Positions 1 through 12,013 of a stretch of 64,000 nucleotides of DNA are shown here, in pieces (the first letter of the stretch is position 1; every line of letters begins with the position of its first letter). The notes under the pieces were generated by a model that was given only the letters and a program-made list of their open reading frames with translations, had not been told where the DNA came from and searched no databases. A program made the translations under genes and the position numbers. Where the stretch lies: positions 1,054,001 to 1,118,000 of the forward strand of contig JAJGBQ010000001.1 in assembly GCA_022457065.1 (NCBI GenBank). The letters are read 5' to 3'. This DNA comes from Curvularia sp. ZM96 (lineage: Eukaryota > Ascomycota > Dothideomycetes > Pleosporales > Pleosporaceae).

Positions 1-852
1 GTTTCTCAGAACCTCCTGTACCCCAAACGACCTCAAATCAACCTCAAATCAACTTTCACTGGCAATGCATACGTCTCGCCCAAAGACACTACTTTTGGCT
101 ACTGGGAGACACTCTGCACAACAAACCCTGGCGTCGAAAGTCCTGTATTTAACCAAACACGTTGTGATATCATGGCTGCAAATCTACCTCGCTGTATGGA
201 ACTAACAAAAGTCTGTTACGAACATCCGGATCCGGCTATTTGCCTGGCTGCTGACGAGGTGTGCGACGACGGAGTCGTTCATTACTACGACGGCGAGTCT
301 GGCGAAGGTGGACGCAATCGCTATGACATTACCCGCGATTGCGAGACCAAGGATGATCTCTGCTACATTGAGATTCCAAGAATACAGAAGTATCTCAACC
401 TACCAACGGTGTGGAAGGCTTTGAACGTGCCCAAAGCTGTAGGCAATTACTCGATTTTCTCTGGAGCTGTTGCGGGTGCCTTTTGGGTGACTGCAGATGG
501 CGTCCTCAGCACGCAGCCACAGGTTCTGTATCTTCTTGAGCATGGCATTGACATTCTTTTTTACCAAGGCAACCTTGACCTCGCTTGCAACACTGCAGGA
601 AACCTTCAGTGGGCGAACACAATGCCATGGAAAGGACAGCCGGCGTTTGTTGCACAGCCGAAGAGAATCTGGAAGAATGAAGGAAAAGAAGTGGGCTGGT
701 TCAAGGAGGTAAAGACAGAGACTGCGAGCGGAAGAGAAACGACTTTTGCTTTTACCACGGTAGATGGAGCGGGGCACCTGGTGCCATTCGACAAGCCAAA
801 GGAGGCATTGGCGCTGGTGAGCAGGTGGTTGGAGAAGAGGAGCTTTGCCTGA
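1..852 (+). CDS. Serine carboxypeptidase (CPY-like, S10 family), 3' part only
   Basis: The frame is open from base 1, so the gene begins upstream of the window and lacks its N-terminus and the nucleophile-Ser region. What is visible matches the C-terminal half of S10 carboxypeptidases: a Cys-rich insertion (ETLCTT, RCDIM, VCDD), then YQGNLDLACN, equivalent to the region around the catalytic Asp of yeast CPY (GDKDFICN), and GAGHLVPFDKP, which holds the catalytic His. The family removes C-terminal residues from peptides in the vacuole or outside the cell. Which of these applies cannot be told, because the signal peptide is off the window. The CDS ends at TGA 850-852. No intron is seen in this part. 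Confidence 0.9.
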   Translation, partial: VSQNLLYPKRPQINLKSTFTGNAYVSPKDTTFGYWETLCTTNPGVESPVFNQTRCDIMAANLPRCMELTKVCYEHPDPAICLAADEVCDDGVVHYYDGESGEGGRNRYDITRDCETKDDLCYIEIPRIQKYLNLPTVWKALNVPKAVGNYSIFSGAVAGAFWVTADGVLSTQPQVLYLLEHGIDILFYQGNLDLACNTAGNLQWANTMPWKGQPAFVAQPKRIWKNEGKEVGWFKEVKTETASGRETTFAFTTVDGAGHLVPFDKPKEALALVSRWLEKRSFA

Positions 853-1371
853 GTGTCGCGTGCCTTGGATAGATAGTCTACGTGTTCTCAATATCACCTA
901 CCCAAGACCTGCATACAATGATATATCGCGCAGCGTCTGAATGCTGCAATAGTCCGCACTTGGCAACTTTGATGCTGGTCAACAACCTGGCGGAGCCGCA
1001 TTGATGTGGGTAAGATGACGAAAGCGAAGCTCCTTCAAGACCTCGCAATCGCAGCAAGCTCGGAAAAGGCACACGACAAAGCCGTGATCGCAGTTCTGTA
1101 TGCAAATTCAAAACGAAGACACCGCACCGGCCATGTGCATGTCATCATTTGCATCGCGTTTGGTGCCCAAAACATGCGTTTTGTCTCCACCGATGATATC
1201 ACTACACCACTACGTCATCGCTATGTTAGTCTTTGCGCACACAACAGACCCTTCATAAGGAGGGGGAGCTCATCAGCAGTAGCATCACACACATCCAATC
1301 CCAATCTTCTACTTTCTGATCAATCTCCCATCTTAATTCTTTCCCAACACTTCACAAATCCCACACTCAAC
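853..1371. other. Intergenic region, promoter/5' UTR of the next gene
   Basis: No supported gene. The last 70 bases before the ATG at 1372 are rich in C and T (TTCTTTCCC, ACACTTCACAAATCCC), the usual look of a fungal transcription start and leader. Confidence 0.5.
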
Positions 1372-1839
1372 ATGTCTGGAAACTCAAGCGTCGGTAACCG
1401 CACTGTCTACGAGGCTGGCGACCAGGTCACCAAGTCCAACGCCGAGATCGAGCAGGAGAAGAAGGAGAACCGCTTCCACGAGGGCAAGGAGAACTCCCAC
1501 CAGGCCCTAGACTCCAGTACGTTTTTGCTCTGCGCTTATGTGTTGGTGCACGTGCCGTGGACCTGCGCAAGGCCTCGACCAGAACCAAACATGATAATCC
1601 TAGCCAACAATTACTAACAGTGCTTGACAGAGGATGAGCGATCAATCGCCAACAAGCTCGAGCGCGAGGAGAAGCGCGAGAAGGAGGGCGAGGACAAGTC
1701 CCTTGAGGACAAGCAGAGGGAGAAGGACGCTACCCTGCCCGCACGCGCACACGGCAACGAGCCCTCAAAGGGAGCCAAGATCGACCAGGAGCTGAGGGAA
1801 GAGGACGAGGCTATGCTCAAGAAGAAGGGCGCTGCCTAA
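1372..1839 (+). CDS. Small highly charged hydrophilic protein (117 aa), function unknown
   Basis: Two exons, 1372-1516 and 1631-1839. The intron has a GTACGT donor, a CTAAC branch point and a GACAG acceptor; splicing rejoins the frame as ...LDS-KDERS.... The product is 117 aa, almost free of hydrophobic residues, with many Lys, Glu and Asp (EQEKKENRF, LEREEKREKEGEDK) and no transmembrane segment or signal peptide. It should be largely disordered or helical and soluble, resembling small LEA-like or stress-induced fungal proteins, but that likeness is only compositional. Gene structure is well supported; function is not. Confidence 0.75.
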
Positions 1840-2232
1840 ATTCGTCGCTGTGAAGCACGATTTCGATACCCGCACTTATTCACGCGCATGCTTGGAGTTG
1901 GAAATGCATATAATGACATAACACGGATTGACGATAAAACGTCTCCTCGAAGGCCTGGAATATGGCCGAGACATGAATGAAAATGTATTACTACCAATTC
2001 TTATCTGTGCGATGGCAGGATGTGATGCGGCTCAAGTTCTCTTTTCTATGCATGCGAGCTTCCCCCACGTTGAACACCTTGCTGCCCCTCATATGCTGCC
2101 CCTGACTCGCGCAGCCTCGGGATTGCCGCCGATAGCCATGTTCAGGACCTCCGACCGCGTGTCCAAAACCCAATCGCAGGCTCCACGTTCTTTCACGCAT
2201 CAATTGCTGTATTACAAAGCATTGCGACTTAC
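1840..2232. other. Intergenic region
   Basis: Holds the 3' end of the small charged-protein gene and the promoter of the dehydrogenase. No convincing coding frame. Confidence 0.4.
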
Positions 2233-3278
2233 ATGTCTATCCTGCCGTCATCGCAGCTCTTCCTCCGCACCGCCGCTGCCTTTACCCGGACCTCATTACG
2301 ACCCCGCATCGCACCTTGTAGTGTACAGTTATCGAGCTGCCTCCAGCAACACACTGCCAAAATGTCGACTAAGATGGCTGAGCGCCTAAAGGGCAAGACC
2401 ATTGTCATCACTGGCGCGTCCTCTGGCATTGGCAAATCAACAGCCGTCGAATTTGCGCGGACACAACCCGATGACTTGAAGCTCATTCTGACGGCACGAA
2501 GAGAAGACTCGCTCAAGGAGCTTGCGCAAGAGATTGGTGGTTTCGCAAAAGGCGTCAAGGTTCTGCCAGTCAAAATGGATGTCAGCAAGCCTGAGGAAGT
2601 CAGTAACTTTGTTGGAAACCTTCCACAAGAATTCAAAGACATCGATATCCTGGTTAATAATGCGTGAGTCTCTTCGTCATTGCCAGACTGCCTACTCAGC
2701 TGACACGGCCGCAGCGGACTTGTAAAAGGCGTGGCACAAGCCCCTGACATCTCTCCGGCCGACATCGACATCATGTTCAGCACAAACGTCACCGGTCTGA
2801 TCAACATGACGCAAGCTATCCTTCCTATCTTTAAGGCGCGATCCACTCCCTCAGGCGACATCATAAATATCGGTTCCATTGCAGGCCGGGAACCCTACCA
2901 GGGTGGATCCATCTACTGCGCGACCAAAGCTGCAGTCCGCAGCTTCACAGACGCTCTGCGCAAGGAGCTGATAGCAACGAGAATTCGAGTCATTGAAATT
3001 GATCCAGGTCAGGTTGAAACAGAATTTAGTGTTGTCAGGTTCGGGGGCGATAAAGAGAAGGCAAAGAAGGTTTACGAAGGAGTCGAGCCCTTGACGCCTG
3101 ATGATATCGCTGAGGTCGTGGTGTTTGCTGCCGGCAGGAGGGAGAATGTGGTACTTGCTGACAGTTTGATATTCCCCAATCACCAGGTAAGCCAAAAATG
3201 CGCGAGACAGGAGAGTAGTTCACTAACGGCGTGTAGGCCGCGGCTACTGTCATGCACCGGAAGACTGCTGGTCAATGA
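2233..3278 (+). CDS. NADP-dependent short-chain dehydrogenase (YMR226C/YdfG-like)
   Basis: Three exons: 2233-2663, 2715-3186 and 3237-3278, with introns of 51 and 50 nt (GTGAGT..CAG and GTAAGC..TAG). The Rossmann motif TGASSGIG lies near residues 59-66, NNAG near 144, the catalytic Ser in NIGSIAG near 196 and YCATK near 211-215. The stretch NLPQEFKDIDILVNNAG is nearly identical to yeast YMR226C, an NADP-dependent 3-hydroxy-acid/serine dehydrogenase; the substrate here is inferred. The first Met gives an N-terminal extension of about 43 residues rich in Arg, Ser and Leu before a second Met at 2362 (MSTKMAERLKGK), where the yeast protein would align. The extension may be a mitochondrial presequence. 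Confidence 0.92.
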
Positions 3279-4807
3279 GTTCGATCAACGCTTTGTACAT
3301 AGAGATCGACAACTACAAACCAGTCAGGAACGCATCGTAACAAATTTACTTGTTATGTGAAGAGCTTATTTTCATTAAGATTCGGTTCGCCATAGGCTAA
3401 TCACCTGTTATTTCCAGTTCAATCCCACTCATGATTAGCAACTGGTTTCTCATCTTCGCTGACAACAGTCTCATCGATTATTGGCGGTGTGGATACCATC
3501 GCGAAAGATCAGCATCGGATCGGATCTTCAATGCGGCGCTACCCGCGATGACGACACTAGAACCATATACAAAGCGATCATTCGAAAGTTTGATTCTCTC
3601 ATTACAAGAAGAAGAAATTCTGTGAAATGATGTAAAGAAGCAGCTGAAGTAGATGAACCCCTAGCATAGCAAGGCGGCTTGTTGTCTCTCACGCTTTGAA
3701 CGCGCCAGTCGGTTCATGGGACGACAACGTAACAGTGCGGCGGGACCCAGCGCTCTGCTTTGATCAAAGTCCGAAACACCACAAAAACGTACATCGTCAG
3801 CATGAGCTCTGTATTTGAAGGCCATCATACCTAGCATAACAAACGGCACTGCAACTTTGTTATACAGTCAGGGGGCATTTGCAAAGCCAGTCTGCAGCTT
3901 CTGGCCAGCCGCCTTGATCCATCGGTATCTATCTTCTATGGTCCCTCGCCACATGGGGATGCATCCATGCGTTCCGGACCAAGGTTCCTTATTGTAGTCA
4001 CTTCCGCCAGCCTCGTCGATCTATTAGATGGAAGCGTAGATGGCGACAGTTGCTCGGCATCGTGCTCGGACGTCACAGGCCAACGGACGATGTTCGTTGC
4101 CAAAGACAGCCGATCATCTTGATTCGTCGAATACGGTTCGCGAACGGGGATTTTCTCGCACATCACAGACATGATTTGCTCGAGGAATTTTAGCCTTTTT
4201 TCCTATCTGGGCTGTCCAGTTTGTCTACTACGTTCTGAAGTCTGCACGTACCCATGTTTTCTCAACACCAACCGGCACTCACGGGAGCTGTTCGCCAAAT
4301 GCTAATCTTACATCATCTTTCATCATGGCATGCCAACAGCGCGGTGAAACAAAGCAGTGACATATCTCACTTGCAGGCGAATTGCTGTTTGCTCTTGCGA
4401 ACGGCTGAGTGGTGGTTGTTGCGTCACGACACAGTGCTTTTATTTGCGACTTTGGCTAACGCGACAGGTTTCTGCTCAAACCGTTTGCACGCGCGCCCAA
4501 GGCTCACTTTCATTTCCCGTCAAGGAACTTAGGTGCGCACGTACCATAGTTGGTTGAAGCCCAATAGCTCGGCCGCCAAGCCCTTTTTGAACCATGGGTT
4601 TCCTCCTCACTGTCGCACACACACGTGCGCTCATGATAAGGGATCGTGAATGCGGGTTTAGACCGCTTCTTCCTTTCGTTTTTCTCCTGGCGCAAGACTT
4701 TTCTGACTTCCTTTCTTAACTTTTGTCAACTGCGCTTCAGCCACTCACCTTTCACTTATACGCGCACACAGACACTAATAATATCTTCAAAATTCAAATA
4801 AATCGAT
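3279..4807. other. 1.5-kb intergenic region
   Basis: No gene supported. Short open frames here lack a good start context, splice-compatible neighbours or recognisable protein. The last 100 bases (CT-rich, then AATAAATCGAT) form the probable leader of the gene at 4808. Confidence 0.4.
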
Positions 4808-6463
4808 ATGACTTCTATTATAGCGGCTGCCAGTCGCAATCGGAGATGGAGCTGGGACGACGACGAAGATGACGACTTTGATCTCGATACTTGGAAAGCC
4901 ACTGTCGATACTTCTTCACCAAGTGCGCATGATCTTGGTCCACTTCAACTGCCGCCGTGTGAAGAGAAAATCGAAAACGTGGTCATCAACAGCTTGGAAT
5001 GTGACGTCTACCAAGATAAGTACTGGGAGGCCCCTGATTCGGATGTGCAAGACATGGATGAGAACCAATGGCCGATCATTGTCTCAGAATATGAATGCAC
5101 ATCTGAGCTAGAAGACGAGGAAGCATCCCCCGAAGCCACATACACCAACCTAGTCGACATGATTGTAGCAGAACAAGTTGCTATCGCTCGTCACGAGCAC
5201 CTTACTCACGCTATCGGCGTATACTTTGAGGGCAAAGACCAAGCAGATGCGCCGGCGTATCCGGAACTAAGCCCTTACAACGGCCACCGGTATCGATATG
5301 CGAGAGCATTCCAAACGATCAAGTATGCGAATGGAAGACGTCAGGGAGAAGTATACCGGCACTCTCCGCTGGTCTTAGTGACGAGCATCGACGACGCACA
5401 TTTGATGGACGAGGAAAGCCGCCACACCGAATATTGCGCGGACGAGTATGAACAGGAGACGCTTGAAGACATATTGGGCTACGAGGGTGACGACGTGGAA
5501 CTCGATATCCCACATGTAGATTTCACCGTAACTTTCGACGAAAGTCCAAAGGACGCAAACGAGCAGGTCAAGTTGCAGAGACTCCCTGCGCTCGATCACT
5601 TTTCCCAGGACGATTTGAAAGAGTTGATTGGGATGTGGAAAGCACAGCAAGACAAAGACACCGAAGACTGTTTTGAAGAAGATGACGAGGAGGATTCATG
5701 TTCCGTCGACACGTGGGAGAGAAGCGACGTCGATGAAGAAGAAGCGTTCGAGTCGCTTGGAATCGAGTACGAAGCCGATTCAAACAGGGTGACTGGTGTT
5801 CGTCCGCTCGAGCCAGAAGCATCATCCTACAACGAAGAGCTCGATTTTAATGACGTTGTTTTCTGCGGAGATACTGACATTGAAAACCGCGACGAAGGAT
5901 ACATGTCTTCTTCTCCGCCGGTATCACCCGTTCCAGATCTCTTCGTCGATGGAGGCGAGTGGCAGAAGCAATACAGCGAAGTTCCCGCACGGCCTAAGAA
6001 GGCAGTGAGGGTCGATTCAATGGATGCGCTGGATGAGTTAGGTGTCGCTGAGGAGCAAGGCAAAACAAACGCTTGTTCTAAAAAAGACATGACTTCGGTA
6101 GAGACCGAGGAGAAGAGTCAAGACGGTGTCAAGCGCGACAGTAATGGCAGCGACAGCAACAACAATGAACTTTCAGAGACCGTGAATCACGCAGAGTTCA
6201 CCACACTACTCACATCACACCCTGACAACCACACGACTTCTTCTTCCACCCTTGACGACGAAAAAATCTGGCAAGATATCAGCGACGCTTGTACACCTTT
6301 GAAAACCGCGCCCTCGCCCTCACTACATTCTGGCGCCGACTTATACACCCATCTCGAGCGAGCGAATCCACCCCACCCTTTCCAGATCGAAATCGTCTCC
6401 CTTACCAGTATGCTGTTTCAGGGGCTTGCCTTACATCATGAAGTTACCCTCGACGAGCAGTAG
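4808..6463 (+). CDS. Large acidic protein (551 aa), function unknown
   Basis: Single exon from the ATG after AAATCGAT to TAG. The protein is strongly acidic, with Asp/Glu clusters near the N-terminus (WDDDEDDDFDLD, residues about 16-27) and in the middle (CFEEDDEEDSC). It has no transmembrane segment, signal peptide or Cys pattern. Residues about 150-190 (SPYNGHRYRYARAFQTIKYANGRRQGE) form the only notably basic, possibly ordered segment. The C-terminal third is Ser/Thr/Asn-rich and probably disordered. I do not recognise a family. The length and even codon use argue that it is a real gene. It is convergent with the transporter gene on the other strand. Confidence 0.8.
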   Translation: MTSIIAAASRNRRWSWDDDEDDDFDLDTWKATVDTSSPSAHDLGPLQLPPCEEKIENVVINSLECDVYQDKYWEAPDSDVQDMDENQWPIIVSEYECTSELEDEEASPEATYTNLVDMIVAEQVAIARHEHLTHAIGVYFEGKDQADAPAYPELSPYNGHRYRYARAFQTIKYANGRRQGEVYRHSPLVLVTSIDDAHLMDEESRHTEYCADEYEQETLEDILGYEGDDVELDIPHVDFTVTFDESPKDANEQVKLQRLPALDHFSQDDLKELIGMWKAQQDKDTEDCFEEDDEEDSCSVDTWERSDVDEEEAFESLGIEYEADSNRVTGVRPLEPEASSYNEELDFNDVVFCGDTDIENRDEGYMSSSPPVSPVPDLFVDGGEWQKQYSEVPARPKKAVRVDSMDALDELGVAEEQGKTNACSKKDMTSVETEEKSQDGVKRDSNGSDSNNNELSETVNHAEFTTLLTSHPDNHTTSSSTLDDEKIWQDISDACTPLKTAPSPSLHSGADLYTHLERANPPHPFQIEIVSLTSMLFQGLALHHEVTLDEQ

Positions 6464-6909
6464 TATATTGGCTGCGAGAGCGGTTCTGGAAGGGCCGGTG
6501 GGGGCATTTTACACAGAATGGTCCGGCGTTGGCGTGAGTTGAGTATTTTTTCTTTCTTTGGAGCGATCTTGGACATTCAGCATTTTGCGTGGCGTTTTAT
6601 ACCCCCCATTTATCACTTGGGACATCATTAACCTTGACTTTGGAAATGTATAATATGGAAAGATTGGATATCGTGGATATTCTTTGAGATAATGATAGTG
6701 TTCTCTAATTTGTAATTATGTGTGGATGTATCAATCTCACAACCTGAATAACGAATGGCAAAAAAGCGAATGGTGATTGCTTTCTCACGGAATAATTCCT
6801 GTTCTCACACATATTGCATGATATTTCTCGGGCCATTTGGAAAAGAAAAAAAGAAGAAAAAGAGAGATACAGCTCTAGCATCGAAAGTTTGACTGTCCAG
6901 CTGCATCTT
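6464..6909. other. Convergent 3' intergenic region
   Basis: AT-rich spacer between the 3' ends of the acidic-protein gene (+) and the transporter gene (-). It holds the terminators of both; no gene seen. Confidence 0.4.
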
Positions 6910-8927
6910 CTAAACATGAACGATGATATCCGAGGTCAAGAACTCCCGGAGATCACCGATAAAGAAACTAAGAATGAAGCAAATGCCACCAAACGCAATG
7001 GAAATGTAGTATGGAAGCCTGTATGCCTGCGCAAACGCTTCCTGCGAAGCGGCAAGGATAGTGGGGAACGCATCCCTCTGGAGTACCGAGGAATCATTTG
7101 CCAGAACCTCTTTGACAATATCGAATCTGGCATTTGCAATTGCCCTGACAATCTGCTCGATGGCCGCGCGACCAGCAGGAATGAGGGGGTTCACAATGGC
7201 CCCCATTGCAATTGTATTTGTAGCCATCTCGGTGAGGTACTTTGTCGCCTCCTTGCTAAATGTGGCAATGTAGATTGAGAAACCCACGGCACCGCCGATG
7301 TAACGGATGCTGAGCGTGAGGGCGGTGACGGTCGCAATGAGGTCGGGCGGGCAGGCGATTTGGGCGATGATGGTGGATGGAATAACGACGGCGCCGACGG
7401 CGGTGCAGGCTATCGAAACGAGAACGAGGACAGTCGTGAGGTTGTGCGGCGTAGCAACCGCGAGCGCGCCTGTGGTGGCGGTCATCAGGGCTGTGAAGAA
7501 GATCATGATTTCGCGCATGCGTCCCTTGGAGAGGGGGATAAGGGCCAGGCCGATGACAGCTCCAATCATGATGCCGAATCCAATGGGTAGGGAGCGGAGA
7601 CCGACTTTCACGGGATCGTCACCTGTATTCTACTGTTAGCCAAAGAGATATAGACTGCATCCTGCAACATCTTTACTTACCCCACACATTGAAAACTTGC
7701 GATGGGTAGATGAGGATCAAGGCGAAGAAAGTACCACCACTAATGAAAATGAGAAGGAGAATGACAATCATGGTTTTCTTTGCTTTGGAAAACATTGCTC
7801 GTGGAACCATGGGGTATGGTGCGCGTAATTCCCATACAACAAAGGCGGCTAAGAGAGCAAGTCCAAGAAGAAGAGGGACGAGATTGTGCACGCTGCCCCA
7901 GTTGTACTAAGAACTGTTAGCATTAATCGCATTTGTAGTGAAACCTCTTGCACGAACCTGTACAGCTCCCCATTGCAAGCCCATCATGAAGAGGGTAACG
8001 CCGGTAATACTCAAAGCACCGCCGATGAAATCGATCTTTCGAAGGACATCGCGGGCAGTGTAATCCTCTGAAAGGCGAGATGGACTCCTGTAAAAGAAGA
8101 TGCAGAGCAATAGACCGACGAAGTTCCATACACCGACGAAGATACCATTGTAGCGCCAGGAACCCCCATCAGAGGCGATGTATTGAGCATACAGGACTGA
8201 TGGGCAGAACGGGATAAGAGTGAATACGACGGCGCCGATGTACTTGCCGCGATCTTTCACGGGAACGACTTCGGCTGTGCCAGCGAGCGCGATGAGCTCA
8301 TTGATACCAGCACCAATGCCCGAGAAGACCTGACCACCTGGACTTTGTCAGAGGAAACCATAAACATATGATTGGGCGACTTACCAATAGCGACGTTCAT
8401 GTTTGGGGCGAGCGACACGATGATAGCGCCAATCACCAGCGACGCTTGTCCCATAATAGCAACCTTTTGCTTTCCAAAGAGATCTGACAGTGCACCAACG
8501 AAAGGGCACAGTGCGGCATTAGCAATGAGGTACGCGATCATGAACCACGAATATCGATCAGCCCCTCCAATATCTTTGTAAATGAGCGTGAGGATGGAGC
8601 CAAAGAGGAACAGCGGGATTTGGCAACCGATCCAGAGGAAAGACATGCACAGCAAAACCATGAACAGCCGGAAGTTCATCTGAAAGTCGTGTTAGACGTA
8701 CTTCAGTAATCAGCTCACCGTGAACTGACCTTTTCATGGACGACTGGACCTCTGCTGCCCTTGCTGTCGACCGGCGCCAGCTTCTGATTGTCCTGGTCGT
8801 TCAGGGGCGTCGCCGCCATTGACCCCATTTCAACGACGCTGCCGTCTTGTTTCTCGAACTCTTGCGAGCGACTCGTTGATGTCCGTGCCTCTTCCATCTT
8901 GTTGAAGGTGTGGGACTGGAAGTACAT
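6910..8927 (-). CDS. MFS efflux transporter, TRI12/DHA14-like (603 aa)
   Basis: Five exons on the minus strand: 8927-8730, 8679-8385, 8337-7958, 7906-7681 and 7622-6910. Introns are 47-58 nt with canonical ends, and all joins keep frame. After a soluble N-terminus of about 65 residues come up to 14 hydrophobic segments. LSDLFGKQK fits the MFS signature loop after TM2, and the GGQVFSGIGAG, KDRGKY and GGSWRYNGIF blocks are typical of the fungal trichothecene-efflux-pump (TRI12) group. The family exports drugs, siderophores or secondary metabolites by proton antiport at the plasma membrane. No biosynthetic genes lie beside it, so the substrate is open. The ATG at 8927 is the first in frame; 8897 (MEEARTS) is possible. 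Confidence 0.9.
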
Positions 8928-11900
8928 CTTGCCACGGCAAGAAGCGAGGCGCAAGATGATTCAAGTAGTTTGAGCAGACCTCAGCTATAGGCCCTAGTCA
9001 GCGGAGCTGCCCAAGCGCTGCGCTAGCTTCTACAAGTGTGTCATCGCTGAGCTTGTCGCGTGGAAGCCTCTTGAATCGACGGAAACGACAGGGAAATCAC
9101 ATATACCACCGTAATGCAGGGGAATGAGCGGGGGGTGGGTGGTCGAACAACAAGGCCCTGAACCCCTCAACCCACCAAGACGCCGAAGCTGACACGATAT
9201 TGTCCGTTCGGCGCGTTGAAAGGTCATAGCGGAATGGTTGGCAGATGCTGGTGCGGAAGCTTTATACCCTTACCGGCTTGGTCCCACTAGTGCTGGGTGG
9301 GTGTAAACTTTATTTCTGCCCCAAGGTGAGATTCCTTTGTCTGCAATTTATTCTGGCAAAAGGCCCCTTCAAGACTCAACGAGATCTGCCCAAGGCTGCG
9401 TATTCCAAACACTCTTCTTAGAGAGATTGTTCTAAAGTAAGGCGCTTAGCAGTGGACCCGAGACGAAGAGGAACAGCAGCACTGTGCTGCGCCATATGCA
9501 AGAAACCGGACCGAGCCGCTTTGAGGAGAAAGGCTAGAGAGGAGAGGGCTGGTATTGCGATCTGGGCTGGCTTGCGTAGGAATGGTGATGCGGACGTGTG
9601 TTATGCACAATCTGCAGGGGGCGGTAGATCCTCAACTCTAAGCCACACCGTTGAGCCCTTGGGAGGCGGGAGAATCATCGAGACAGGTATTGGGGTCTTG
9701 GCAGCGAGCTAGCAGCAACACATGAGCGACAGCTGGCGCGGATTTCGTAGTGGCATCTTGCTGTTGTTATGATTAGGTCGGGCCATACGAGTATATGTTA
9801 TGGAAATAACGTATTCTGTAGGTTTGTTCGTTGGGTGCCGCTCAAGGGCCATAGGGTTTCTGTTGAGTGGATTTCCAATGGGAACAGCTTACACAGCCCA
9901 AAAGAAATGATAAATGCAGCTGACCAGATTGGTTGTAGCGTTTTCGCTTCGACAAGGGTAGCTAAGCGGCCCGATAACAACTGGGTTTCCTGGTGGAGAC
10001 GAGACACTGAAAGTATGTACTTCATACTTGTGGTACTGTACAATACAACTAGCCATACGTACCCCATAGACGACAGCGTCCTCATATGTTCAACGGCACA
10101 CAAAGGGGATCCGATGGCACCCAGAGTTGGGTAGGAGATTGACTGTATATATATGCTGACTGCACGTTCTCATGTATCCACGAGAGCTCACAACAGTCAA
10201 TGCGAGTTGATACAAACTTTGTTCGCATCTGCTTAGCGAACTGGTACTTTGATGGGTTGCTTGGGTATATAGAAAACTCAATAGCAGAATAAGCTGTTGT
10301 CAACGAGTTGCAGCTACAGGTTGGACTGTTGTCGTTATGTGATTCCCTATGCATTTAGTCCCGCATTCCAATAGACTAGTGACGTTCTTTCTATGCTACC
10401 TATTGGCTACAAAGTCGACGCAAATGTATAAGATAACGTCATGTTGCAGGTGCTGTGTACTGATGCTTTGTTGTTTCCGGTCGGCACGGAATTTGCCGGT
10501 GTGATGGGGTTATTACGGTAATGTTCGTAGGGCTGGCCTGCATGTAAAAGGCCCTAATAGCTCTCAAGCCCTGTCAGGCTTACGTGCACAGACTTTCAAC
10601 TGCCGGTTTATTGTTGTCGGACGTGTCGCGCAAGTTCGCAGCGGGCCAAACATCACCGAAGGCGAATTCTGGGGCGTTTGGGAAATCTCATTGTCATCGA
10701 TCCTGGAATAGCATGTGTGGTTGATTCAGAAGTAAGTGCAAGGACCCAATGTATGTCGAGTGGAAAGTTGCATGCGCACTGTAATCGGCGAAGGCGCTCA
10801 AACTTTGTGTGCCGGTTTGGGTCACAATGGAACCACGGAACACGACGGAACGTTGTGGGAAGTTTGGAGATGATGCAGAGTCGAAGTGTCAGGATGTCGC
10901 AGATTGGATGAGCGGCCGTTAATGGTTCAGCAGTGGATCGACTCTACCTAGCGTCTCGGCACTTGCCCCTAACGCATCATTCACTCATGAGATTGAAGCT
11001 CGAGACTTGCCACGTCTTTACGCGTCCAATAATAGGCCTCGGGTCTTGGCTTCTTAAGTTTCCTCCCAAACGGCTTGAGTTTGCCAACATCTGCCGTCTG
11101 TATAGCCGAGACACGGCTGTTAGGTAGTGGAGGCTCGACTCTCGAGCTTATATAACCAGGCAAACCGGCTGCCGAGATTCTCTTACGATCATGGCATTAC
11201 GGAAGTCTGCCGTGTACCCTATTATGTGCGGTGTATGTTACGTGTTTGTCGTGCATCATCATGAAAGTTACTTCGCAAACTCCAGCTTCGTTGCAGCTCT
11301 AATCTGGAATTTTGGTCCGAAGGTGCCGAGCCAATTACTACCAGCGGTACAGTGGCATAGACACAATGCTGACACGATAAGTCTGGCATTGCACGATCCG
11401 TCTTACGTGTACTCTAAGCTACCCTTATCTAGCCTTTTTCAGGGAGTTTCCTGTCGGCAAATCAGTGACCTCTCACGTAGGAATTGGCTCAGAGAAATTT
11501 CATAAAATGCCAATCCCTAATTCGGTGACGTCTGATCCTAACGTTGGGTATTCCAGAGAAGCCTTGTTCTTCTCTGGAAGGGCTGTACTACTCAATCATT
11601 CCTTTACCAACTTTTGTTGAAATCATGTCAACAGCGCGGCGTGTCCGTCTGCACCAATGACGAAACTCGATATCGTCTAAGCTGGTCTTGCGGCATTTTG
11701 ACTACTGTCGCCGTCTGAAGAAGGAGGCCTCACTATTCATGTGGCTTTTCATATCTTTTCTAGAAAAGCAAAGAAGGACGAGAGGTTTAGTGGATTTTAT
11801 TTGGTTGCACATTTACTTAGAGCTACCGCGGTACCAGTCAATTCAGTGTTATCTGAGCTTGCTCGGCCAAAACTCATTCATAGAGTGGAGGTCGTTGCTT

Positions 11901-12013
11901 GCTCCTTGAGAGTCGAACAGAATAGCAGGCAATGCTTCTAAAGTCAAGCGCCTAGAAAACCTTAACCTGGCTAAGTCAACGTAAGCGGGGAATACCACTT
12001 AGGCGCACATTAA
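8928..12013. other. Gene-poor 3.1-kb region upstream of the transporter
   Basis: No supported gene. Several frames of 60-120 codons occur but lack compatible splice partners and recognisable sequence. One at 11191-11505 (+) has a TATATAA about 45 bases upstream of its ATG, but the peptide is not protein-like. Together with the remnant that follows, the stretch looks like relaxed, possibly decayed sequence. Confidence 0.4.

Noticed and set aside
7307..7639. 110-codon plus-strand frame opposite the transporter
   Set aside because: Antisense shadow of transmembrane codons.
11191..11505. 104-codon frame with a TATATAA element upstream
   Set aside because: The composition is not protein-like, no intron or homology supports it, and single TATA-like motifs are expected by chance.
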